A DNA stretch of 64,000 nt from positions 124,001 to 188,000 of the forward strand of contig JAKSZP010002704.1 of the NCBI GenBank assembly GCA_022478985.1, in the 5' to 3' direction. This document shows positions 1-9,297 of this stretch, one piece after another. This DNA comes from Massospora cicadina (lineage: Eukaryota; Entomophthoromycota; Entomophthoromycetes; Entomophthorales; Entomophthoraceae). The position numbers were made by a program, and so were the translations under genes. The first letter of the stretch is position 1. The number at the start of each line of letters is the position of its first letter. A model generated the notes under the pieces. The model had not been told where the DNA came from and made no database searches. It worked only from the letters and a program-made list of their open reading frames with translations.

Positions 1-153
1 GGTAAACGGACTGAAAAGCTGGGAACTAATTGGTCTGGTCCTTATAGAGTTATATTTCAAAAGGGATTAGAATATTCGATTGTTCATAAAGATACTGGTA
101 TTGTGGTAAATTGTATTCATCCTAGGTTTTTAAGAAGTCATCCTCCACCGTGA
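1..153 (+). CDS. C-terminal end of a Ty3/gypsy Pol polyprotein (element A), cut by the window edge
   Basis: An open frame runs from base 1 to a TGA at 151-153 (50 codons). It contains the motif WSGPYRV, then a stretch ending NCIHPRFLRSHPPP, which is the tail found after the integrase core in fungal gypsy elements. The same module ends the minus-strand element E at 17278-17511, which reads LEGPFTIIYKRGNEYSI followed by NCIHGCFL. A purine-rich tract (161-172) and a TGTCAG LTR start follow directly, as expected for the 3' end of an LTR retrotransposon. The rest of the element lies to the left of the window. No break is seen in this short piece. Confidence 0.8.
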   Translation, partial: GKRTEKLGTNWSGPYRVIFQKGLEYSIVHKDTGIVVNCIHPRFLRSHPPP

Positions 154-172
154 TTGAATCTTGAGGGGGAAG

Positions 173-505
173 TGTCAGGATTTCACCAAATTTGCATATC
201 TCCAAAAAATCTTCTTCCTCAATTCCCCCAACATCATTGGAAGGAGTGAGCAATCTATCGCAATCTATCAAGGTTGATGATCAATCAGATCCTTATCAAC
301 TGATTGAAGATTTGATCACGCAGAGATTAATTCACTCTGATAGATTATGAACTGTAAAAAAGCCTATAAATATTTCCTCTTATTGAAAATAAAAATTAGG
401 TGATTCATAACCTATAGTTCCATCTGATTTTAATACATTTCAGGAGAATCCTCTCAGTGTAACTTCGAGATTAGACCTGCCCCATTGGAAGTGTGATTCA
501 AAACT
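173..505 (+). repeat. 3' LTR of gypsy element A (right boundary approximate)
   Basis: The start TGTCAGG lies immediately after a polypurine tract (TTGAGGGGGAAG, 161-172). A TATAAA-type sequence sits near 364-370, with an A-rich polyadenylation-like stretch after it, the usual LTR promoter/terminator layout. The right end is not certain. It must lie before about 509, where coding sequence of a different element (B) begins without its 5' part, so A probably inserted into B. Confidence 0.6.
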
Positions 506-508
506 TCC

Positions 509-2870
509 AGAGTACACCTTCGGCAAGTGGAGAGAGATTAAAGGCAGCCAGCCTTACACTGAAGATAATCAAGCGTGAGTTTTTCAAGTCCCAGGTCACT
601 TTTCTGGGCAACGTCATGTTTGACCAAGGACACATGATAACTCCAGACAAGGAGAAGGCGATTCATGAGTGGCCCACTCCCACCTCCGTCAAGGATTTGA
701 GAAGCTTTTTGGGGACATGTATGTTCCTCAAGAAGTTCATGCTACATCTTTCCGAGGTGGCAGCTTCCTTATATAAGGCTAGCGGTGCAAAGTTTTTTTT
801 TGGTCCTCCGTTTGGAGGATGCTTTCCAAGCAGTGAAGTGCACCCTGTTGTCCACATCTGTCCTTTGCCATGTCAACCCTTCCAAAGAGTTCATTTTGTC
901 TAAGGATGCCTCCAACTTCGCCATAGCAGCTGCCTTGTTACAAGTAGGCGAAGATGGGATAGAGCATCCAGTGGGATATTTTTTAGGAAAATGTCTTTGC
1001 CAGAGTTGAACTACGCCATTTATGATAAATAGTTACTGACAGTGGTGGAGGCGCTGACTTATTGGCGTCACCACTTGCATGGCTCATTCCAACCTTTCTG
1101 GGTACATACAGACCACCGTGCCTTGCTGTACTACCGCACTCCTCATGTTCTAACTCCATGGCAGACCCGTTGGCATGAGACCCTTGCCCAATTTGCATTC
1201 ACATATGAGTTCACCAAGGGCAAGGATAATGGTTTGTCATATGCTTTGAGCCGCAACCCTGCTTTAGCGCCTGATCCCAAGGAGGTAGAAGTTCATAACA
1301 CACAGTTGATGATTCTGCCAAATAAAAGTGTGTCCCAACTTCCCTCTCCCCCAGCCAATGGGCCAGCGTTTGCTCCTCTGGAAAATGCGGAGGGATATAA
1401 TATGTTCAGAAAGGTAGTCCTTTCTCAGCCACTAGCAGCCAAATATACTATGATACTTTCTAAGAGCGTTTTGAACCAAGAGGATCTCCAGGGGCTATCA
1501 TGTGGAGGATGAGATGGTGTGGTTTCAGGGGCACAGATGGATTCCCTCTGGCACACTTCGCCTGGAGAACATCTGGGACCATCATGATGGACTCACCGTT
1601 GGTCATCTTAGTAAAGCAAAGATGTTGGAGTTAATATGACGCACGTATAATTGGAAGGGCTTTCCTGCTCAGGTGGGGCGGTATTGTAAAGAGTGCCTGA
1701 TCTGCAATCAGATGGAACCCAATTGGCAACCTTTATCAGGGTTGTTGGTACCAGTCCAAAAGGCTGAGGGGCCCTGGACTTCCTTGTCAGTGGATTTCAT
1801 TGTGGAGTTATCTGTCTCAGATGGCTATGATGCCATCATGGTTGTGGTGGACCGTTTTACAAAGTTCGCCCGCTTTATTCCCTGTAGAACAACAATACCC
1901 GCCGCTGAGATGGCCAGGCTTTTTTTCACACATGTGTTTGCGCTTCATGGGGTTCCTCAAGAAATCATTAGTGACTGGGGACCACAGTTCACCTCCATCT
2001 TTTGGGAAGAGTTGTGTGAGACTCTTCAGATTTGCCCCTGCCGTTCAACTGCTTATCACCCCCAATCAAAAGGCAGACTGAAAGAGTGAACCAGTGCTTG
2101 GAGAAGTTCCTGCAGTGTTACACCGCTGGAGATCATTCAGATTGGGTCTCTCACCTTCCTATGGCCCAATTCAGTTACAACAACACTTTGCATTCATCTA
2201 TCAGTTGTTCCCCTTTTTTCGCCAACCATGGCTTTAACCCCGCCTTTAACATGGAGCCCATCTGTGGTTTTAAGGTTGAAGTGGTGGTGGACTCTGCCAA
2301 GACTATCAAGAAGGTCCACCAGGGGGTTTCCACAAGTTTGGAGGCAGCGATGCAAGTTTATAAGGAGAACACTGATGGAAAGCGCGGAGTGGGTCCAGCG
2401 TATAAGGAGGTCATCTCGTGATGCTTGATGCTCACAACATCCCTATCAAGCAGCCATGAGAGAAGCTGGGACCAAAGAGAATTGGCCCTTACCGCATTGT
2501 TAGAAAGGTGTGTCATGCCTCATACCAGTTAGATCTTCCCTCTTCATTTTGGATCTTCTCTGTCTTCCATGGAAGCAAATTGACGTTGTTTGAGGGCCCC
2601 ACCAGAGACTCCTGAGGCCTATCTTGTGGATGGGGCGCCATAGTGGGAGGTGGAAGAGATAGTTGCCTCCCATCGCGTTAAAAGAAGACTGGAGTACCTG
2701 GTATCCTGGAAGGGCTTTGACACTGCAGAGAACAGTTGGGTTTCAGCACGCAACTGCGTGCATGCCCAAGATCTGATTGAAGCCTTCCACAAGCAATTTT
2801 CCAGGCTGCTGGATCTCAACCCAAACTGATCATTGCCGCCATGAAGTTGGTCCCTTCCCACAAGAACTTT
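509..2870 (+). pseudogene. Truncated chromodomain Ty3/gypsy Pol (element B): RT end, RNase H, integrase, chromodomain
   Basis: Domains in order: the end of reverse transcriptase (FFKSQVTFLGN, about 570-610, then LRSFLGTCMFLKKF); RNase H (LSKDASNFAIAAALLQVG, about 895-950, then HTDHRALLYY, about 1105-1135); the integrase core (VDFIVEL, then VVVDRFTKFARFIPC, then GVPQEIISDWGPQFTS and STAYHPQS, about 1785-2070); and a C-terminal chromodomain (LEYLVSWKGFD...ENSWVSARN, about 2685-2765). There is a frameshift near 780-900, an in-frame stop near 1029, and breaks near 1510, 2085 and 2420. In the integrase motif normally ending SDRGPQF, the Arg is Trp. The gag, protease and catalytic RT motifs are missing; the left end abuts the LTR of element A. 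This is a dead copy. Confidence 0.88.
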
Positions 2871-2924
2871 TCTCTTGCGCAAGCCCCTGTAGGGGGGTTG
2901 AGAACCATCGGTAGGAGAGGGTAA

Positions 2925-3774
2925 TGTCATGTGTAGATGACATCATAGTAGGGACCAACCCCAAGGATAAGGCTGGGCGCCAGGAGGCCCAGAAGGTGAA
3001 GCTTCAGGCCCTCCCTGACCTCAGGCACATGCTAGACCAACGCTGGGTATGAGCTAAATATTCCCAAGTTGGTACTAGTGAAGTGCCAAACACCCAGCCC
3101 CTTACGTTAGCCCAGGCGTTGAAACAAATGGTTTATGTAACAAACGCAGATGGTTTGGTTCAGTTAGTCAAGGAATGGGGTTTCAAAACCTGTTCCACTT
3201 ATAAATCACATGTTCAGGTCAAATGCAACTTCAATTGATTACAAGAGTGAAGTCAGTTTCAGTGTATTCTACCAATCAGGATGGTAGTGTGTGCCTATTG
3301 GTGGGTTAGTGCTTGGGCCCACTTCAGTGAACCCCGTATTCCCCTGTCAAAGTTTAATTATGTTTTTCCTGACCAACATCCCTTGTTGGTCGACTTCCAA
3401 ATAAACATATTTCCCATTTTTACGTTTTATTATATGATATTCCAAACGCTCCTGTGCGCAAACCTCTTTGAGGAGGTCTTGCACTCCGTTACCTTGCCAT
3501 TTCCAATACACTCAAGCTATCCCCTTGTGCACCGTTGGTTCGCCCAGGTTCCCTCCAACCTGGGTCGCTTACCCCCTTTCTCTTTGTGCACCGCGTCGCT
3601 TTTGGCGGGTTATCTATTATAAAACTCGCACTTCTCTGCCTAAGTTGTTATTGCTCCAGCACCCTCTGCTGGGCTCTAATAACTTTCACACTAATGGCTT
3701 GTTCCCTGGCGTTGGCTTTGTGCACCATGCACTACCACGCTGGGAACAGGAGAGTTATAGACACTCTCCTTACA
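2925..3774 (+). repeat. 3' LTR of element B (about 850 bp)
   Basis: The start TGTCATGTG follows the purine tract GGAGAGGG (2913-2920) that ends the coding part of element B. The proposed end is CTCTCCTTACA at 3774, giving TG...CA termini. A TATAAA box is present near 3609-3635 (tctattataaaac). I did not find a second copy in the window, so the right boundary rests on the terminal dinucleotide and on LINE sequence starting straight after it. Confidence 0.55.
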
Positions 3775-5900
3775 ATTTAACTTCACAGTCAATATCCTCT
3801 TGGCAGATGAGGATGCAAAACCCTGGGGCCTCATCCACCCCAACCAATAGCTGCTAAAAATTGTAACAGATGAGTTTGTCTCATTTGTTACATTCCAGCT
3901 TGGATTCAGATTTTCCAAATTTGAGTCTGAGAAATTTTAAAATGTTTTTTGATTTATTTTAAAATTTAAAATGATTTGGTTTGGTCGTTTTCGGTGTTGG
4001 GTTGTGCCACACCCAAGTTGTAAATTAGGCTTGTGTGAGCCTAATCAATAGCTTGGGTGAGGCCCCCAAAGTGCTGCCTTTATAAGGCGCGCCTGCCCAT
4101 TCCAAAGTTCACTTCGAAATTTTCCCCTAGCGTGTCCCTTCCCTGGGGAGCATTGTTGGTTGCTCCCCAGATGAGCTCTAGTTGGCGGGTCATTTTATTA
4201 TCCATAATAAAATAAAGGTTGTTTTGGGGTTCGCATACCTTGCTTACCTGTTGGTCTTTTCCCTCGTTGAGGAGTTTTTTGAGTCAGTTGGTTTTGGACC
4301 AATTCCCCCAGAGTATTTGGCATAACCAACCAATAGTAGGTGAATGTTTGGCGCTGTTGATGCCCCAAATTCTTCCCTACTTGGTTAGTATGCTTTGATT
4401 GACTGTCGATGCACTGAAGTATTGTTCAATTATATGGCGGTCAGAACTGGGGTTTTTCCATCTGTTACAAAAATGTAAGCCTTTACCAATGACAACGTAG
4501 TAGGTATCAGCTCACCATCTGACCTTCAAGGCACCAAAGAACTCCTGAACCTTTACTAATCAGCATCAAATGCAAAGATCAACCTTGATAAAATGGCTGT
4601 AATGAGGATTAGTTTACATAACTTCAGCCACCAAATCTAGTGCCAATCCAGAACACCCATATGATCCACTAACTCATAATTTTATTCAACAATAAAGGTC
4701 TGGCAGTAGTTGAAACTTAATAGGAGTTACTGTCAAGTTTGTCAGCCCAAATGGCCCGCTGGAAACACATGTGTTCCAATATTGAGAAAAAAGTGTTGGC
4801 CATCAACATCTTCATTCTCTTTGAACTCTTGTACATCGCCCATGTGCTTCCAATGAGCCCAAACCTGGAGAAGAAAATAAAGGCTCTGCTTTGCATCTCC
4901 TCTGAAAAAAAAGGAAAGCAGGGCCAATCGCTCTCGATACTCTGTTTAAACTAAAGTGCAAAGGGAATGGGCATTCTTGATTTTAAATCCCATGCCTGGA
5001 GGATTTGAGCTAAGTCTTTTTTCTAAATGGTGCAGACACACTTGCGCTGCCTGACCCTAGTGTGGAATGTTAACTGGGCAAGAGCCCAGGGCTTTCAGGA
5101 GCAGTTCTCCTCACACCTCTTGCGCAAGTGGATGGTGACCCACCCAAGTATTCCCACAAAAAAATCAACACCTACTATTAGTAGTTGTGAAATTGGGTTA
5201 TGTGGCTAGGAGGCTGGTCATTTAAAACTTCAGCGCATGATGCCACTCAGATTCATGGGGATATCAAATTCCATAATTCCACTATAAATTCCACAACTAG
5301 CTAGGAGGAACGTAAATGAATTGGCCAAAAAGTTACAAGTAAGGCCATAAGAACTCTCTTCAAGTCTACCCAGTCAAATATAAGAAACTACTCCCAAAAA
5401 TCAGGTGCAATCAACCCAATTAACCATTTTTCCTCAATGAGTGGGTGGCGAAGACCATGATACAAATTACCCTCTGAAGGAGTTGGCTTTGGACCTTAAT
5501 TACTGTCTGGTCACATCTAAGCAAAGGTTGGTCACATGGAAGATCCTGCACCAAGCAATCAAATTCAGTAAGCATAGCAGACTAGACTGCCAGCATAAGG
5601 ACTGCTCTATCTGTGCTAAACTGAAGCAAATATTGGCCAGTGCAATTATGAGTGCACCATTTTCTGAAAGTACTGGTCTACAATGAGGCACCTCTTATTA
5701 AACATTGAAGTGTTGGAGGAGCTGCACCCATCACATGACCTGATTTTTGCATTGCCCTTGCAAACATCCCCAACTCAGCTACATGCCTTCCTCTACCATT
5801 ATTATATATGGGTAGTACACTTGGCCCACGCTGCCAAAAATCTCAGCAATGAGTGCCCTATTACAAGAGTTTGGTGTTGAAGACAAACTAGATCCTATCC
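3775..5900 (+). pseudogene. Decayed LINE (non-LTR retrotransposon) fragment: RT C-terminal half and tail (LINE 1)
   Basis: The reading resumes on both sides of the solo LTR at 3862-4469. GLIHPNQ lies at about 3825-3850; after the LTR comes AFTNDNVVGISSPSDLQGTK (about 4480-4540), a mutated form of the AFADD catalytic motif of LINE reverse transcriptase. SNAKINLDKMAVM follows. Next is the region after the RT (VLAINIFILFELLYIAHVLP, 4795-4855, and AFLILNPMP near 4970). Then comes the C-terminal segment with the CQHKDCSICAKL cysteine cluster (about 5590-5625) and LIFALPLQTSPTQLHAFLYH (about 5740-5800). LINE 2 and LINE 3 carry the same order of modules. The frame is broken in many places, and both catalytic Asp of the ADD motif are Asn (TNDN). 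It is an old fossil with no 5' part; its 3' end is uncertain. Confidence 0.75.
3862..4469. repeat. Solo LTR (608 bp) with 5-bp TSD AAAAT, inside LINE 1
   Basis: It starts TGTAACAGATGAG and ends CCATCTGTTACA, so the ends are the 7-bp inverted pair TGTAACA/TGTTACA. The flanks are AAAAT at 3857-3861 and AAAAT at 4470-4474. Inside are TATAAGG near 4080 and ATAATAAAATAAAGG near 4205, consistent with a promoter and polyadenylation region. No internal retrotransposon sequence is present. The insertion interrupts LINE RT just before its AFADD motif. Confidence 0.85.
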
Positions 5901-6055
5901 AATCAGCTCCAGTAGATTACCAAAATTTTGTGCCTTATCCTCAAGTGTTATAAAGCCACACTCCTAGCTTTTCCCAATGGATCAATCATCATCCATGATG
6001 AAGCAAAAAATCAATTAAGAGTCTAATGGCCTGTAAGCCCATCAGCGCTAGAACC
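5901..6055. other. Unassigned remnant between LINE 1 and a solo LTR
   Basis: I see no coding frame or clear repeat boundary here. It may be the 3' tail of LINE 1. Confidence 0.4.
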
Positions 6056-7474
6056 TGTCAAGTTAGCGACAGATAAAGCTTAGACTGGCCTGCCAGTTAG
6101 AATCTAAAAACACTTAAAAGGTGAGCCAGAATGCCAGGGGCGTTGCTGCTCAATTGACGTTTAAATATGCTGCAAGATAAGTAACCAAGGAGTGCTGATG
6201 GGATGTAAATGTAAAAAGCAAATTGGCAAGAAACCAGGGTGTTGCAGCCTCAGGGCCAATGGGCCTGAGCGTAGAAAGTTGTGAGATCAGATTGGGTGTT
6301 TTAGTTTCCTCCATGGGGAACTAGATATGGTAACATTGGTGATGGTGAAGATTCTTTCCTGGAGTGGGGACAATTTTGTCCATAAAATGCTAAAATCTGG
6401 GTGGCAGATTGCCTCAGCAATTGGGGAGAGTTGCACAAAGTTATTGATACCTTAGGCTGAATTGACTGTGGTGAGGACCAAAGTTACTAACATGACTGGA
6501 ATAGCCCAATCAATAAAAGGCCCAAGAGGCCACATTGAAGATGTTGCAGGGGTTTGGCAAAGAAAATTTTAACTTAATCAAATAAATTGGTGCACAGAAA
6601 GATTTTTAATAAGTTTTAAGATAAGAGAGTTGACCATCATTATCTCAGTTTTTTATAACTGCTTAAATAGCTGATTGGTTGGGGAATAGCTTGGGAAAGC
6701 ATAGGATTGGTGCCCTTGAGATTTGACTAACCTGGCAAACTTTGAGCGAGGGGTCAAACTAACTTATTTGGAATTGACTTCAAAAGTATTGGCAGCAGGC
6801 CAAGTCATTATTGGTTCATCCAAGGATGCCCAAATTTCAGATTTGCCATGGCTCCAACAATTTGAGCAACTGCATCTTGCCTGATAGGTAATGGGAACCT
6901 CCCAAGGCTACCCCACATGGGGGCAGTCCCAAGAGGCCAGGAATGGGTTTGGGGCACCCAACCTACCTGCACCTTTTCACTCTGGCATCTGTTTGACCAA
7001 GTGAGATTTGTCAGGCAAAGATATCAATTCTTTCAGGGAAAGTTCAGCGCTGGCAACTACTTTTAATGATGTCCTGATGCCATTGGCAAGTTTTACCAAA
7101 GATTTGGAAAAGAATACTTTATACACCAAAGGTACATAGCCATCAGGCTTTGTCACTGATGGTTTGGTGCTGTTGGGCCTTGATGCTAAAGGCTCATTGC
7201 TGGTGGATATATTTGTCCCTTTCACCCTATATGGATGCCAATTCTCTAATAATTTGACACAAATTTCCTTAGTTTGCAGTGCCAATCTATCTGAAGTTAA
7301 TACCAGGATAGGTAGCAGAATCCTCAAAGGGTAAGCTGTGACCCACCACTCATCCACCACATGGGTGAGGTCACCTTGGGAGATGAGAGAGGCAGCTAGC
7401 CTTCTCAGTGCTTTTTGGACAGTAAAAGGAATGCCACCCAGTCCAAGTGGAGGGGATGCTCCCCCAGACTTACA
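6056..7474 (-). repeat. Solo LTR (1419 bp) of the D/F/H chromodomain-gypsy group
   Basis: Read on the minus strand it starts TGTAAGTCTGGGGGAG (7474) and ends in a block whose + strand form is TTTAGACTGGCCTGCCAG (near 6080). Both ends match LTRs F (37244-38673), H (15223-45584) and I. The flanks GAACC (6051-6055) and GAACT (7475-7479) match at four of five bases and differ by one transition, consistent with an aged 5-bp TSD. Several short minus-strand frames inside (such as 6977-7360) are also found in LTR H and are not genes. It is the last repeat before the region upstream of the WC-1-like gene. Confidence 0.82.
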
Positions 7475-9239
7475 GAACTATGGCTAGCAATGGTGATTTC
7501 TGACCAGCAATGGTTGGAGATGCTAGCCAGCTAGTGGCCCAGTCCCAGTCCAATCAATATCAGCTTTATCTCTTGTATTCTGCCCTTCACTCTTACTTTC
7601 TTTTGTTTTTTTAAATAAAGTATGGAGTTTCTAAAAAATACTCTTTGAATGGGTAAGAAATTTAGCCTATTAAAATGATTAGTTGTGGACACAGACAAAT
7701 GAATATTTTTAATTTTTGTCAAAGGCATACTATTGTTGATCCAGTTAATAGACATTTTCAATTTTTGCTAAAGACTGTATCATTGATCTAGTAACATCAC
7801 AGCGAGTAGAGAAAAACGGTTTAAATTTTTTTGAATATACAGGCCAAATCGAGATCCTTTCCTTTTCCAAAGTCGGTTTACCTCTTGGGTACATTTGATG
7901 ACTGCGTTGCGTCATGCACTTTGAAAAATATCGCACTCTCGAAAAATATTAATAATTTTCTTTTTGTGATTCCTTGAATATTTTTTGCCATATTATTTCT
8001 TTTATGAATTTAGATTCGATTTACAATACTAATATTGATTACTGTGTACATTATATTGCTCAAATAAATGAATCCTCACACAAAATCTACCGCCTTTATA
8101 TACTGTTCCCCACATCAGCAAATTAAATCCGGTGCAAACGCAAGAATTTCTACGAATAAATCTGTACCCAAGGGGGTAGAAACCAAAATCGATTGGAATC
8201 GTCAGGTACTCTATAAATCCAAGCTATGCTTGGGGGTTCAGCTTGACTTATAAAAACCTAGCCTTATCTAAGTGAACCAATGGTCTAACCTATCATAAAA
8301 ACTAGTTAACTTATTATGTTTCCAATTCCTTTAACTATACCAAAGACTGAATTTATTAAACATGTACTGATCCAAATATAAATAGAGTTATAATATAAGT
8401 TTCAGTATTGATTAGTAAATTATATAGTTTCGGAGTAAGAAAGTTTGAATTTATTATTGGTACTAAGATTGGTATAAAGGTTCACAATTTCAACAAAGCT
8501 TATCGAACCTGCATCTAGAAGATATATAATCCCAAGTTAGATACACCTTAATAAAATCTACTTGTATTATGATTCAAAATAGTATAAAGCGTGTAATAAG
8601 TCTACTCCTGCTATTGTTAGGGTAAGGTACCTTTGAACTCGAACCTCGCTTTAAACTGCGGAATAACCTATTGTATTCTTTAGCCAATAAAATTCTAGCT
8701 GGTTTATCAACCATTAAATTGTTCTGACAACTAATTTAGCAATAACTTATTTGAAACCAAGAGGTTCGCATAGATCTACTAAAAGCCGGATTGGGTAATC
8801 GCCACCACCGGTTTATATTCAGGCGTACGAACTTTATAGGGATTGATTGGTCAGTTTAGAGCCACCACCGGTTTTTATTCAGGCGTACGAACTTTATAGA
8901 GATTGATTGGTCAGTTTAGAAGTGGAACAAAGGTGCTATCTTAGCTAAAGAGCATATCTAATTAGTTGCTTGCACTAGGCCTGCAAGTAACCCGCACCAA
9001 AGTATGCAATCTATTAAATCTATTTTTAATTTTTTCTACCCCTAAATCCTGATACCTAAATTACTCTCCGCTGTTAGGCTGACTTTTCTGGTAAAATTTA
9101 CCGGCACTTAATTAGATGGAGTCCAACCATTCTGCTGGCCCTCAGGATGAAGGGGATAGAGAGCTGGCTGCAAAGCAACCGATTAACCCTTTAAACTTCA
9201 CTTGCCCTAGGTAGAATCGTTTACCCCTCGTTTCTAATC
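7475..9239. other. Intergenic region upstream of the WC-1-like gene
   Basis: I find no gene or TE protein motif. The stretch is AT-rich and has a near-perfect 60-bp tandem duplication at 8801-8920 (listed separately). It is the probable promoter-side region of the gene starting at 9294. Confidence 0.6.
8801..8920. repeat. Tandem duplication of a 60-bp unit
   Basis: Units 8801-8860 and 8861-8920 both start GCCACCACCGGTTT and end GATTGGTCAGTTTAGA. They differ at two positions (A/T at 8814/8874 and G/A at 8840/8900), so 58 of 60 bases match. The copy lies about 370 bp upstream of the TATA box of the WC-1-like gene and could be a duplicated upstream element, though function is inference. Confidence 0.92.
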
Positions 9240-9247
9240 TATATAAG
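9240..9247 (+). promoter_or_regulatory. TATA box of the WC-1-like gene
   Basis: TATATAAG lies 47-54 bp upstream of the proposed ATG at 9294. With the usual 30-bp spacing, transcription would start around 9270-9280. That gives a very short leader and would place the ATG at 9265 outside or at the edge of the transcript. Confidence 0.55.
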
Positions 9248-9264
9248 CCAGCTACCACTTTTAG

Positions 9265-9297
9265 ATGACTTTGGCTTGGCTACCCTATCCTCCATGA
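9265..9297 (+). CDS. Possible 10-codon upstream ORF overlapping the WC-1 start
   Basis: ATG at 9265 opens a 10-codon frame ending at TGA 9295-9297. This stop overlaps the two in-frame ATGs of the main gene (9294 and 9297) in the string CCATGATGG. Such an overlap can support termination-reinitiation control. Whether it is translated depends on the start site: with the TATA box at 9240, transcription may begin after 9265. Confidence 0.3.
   Translation: MTLAWLPYPP

Noticed and set aside
8600..8700. tRNA-like sequence (GAACTCGAACCTCGC)
   Set aside because: No complete cloverleaf with acceptor, D and anticodon arms could be drawn around it.
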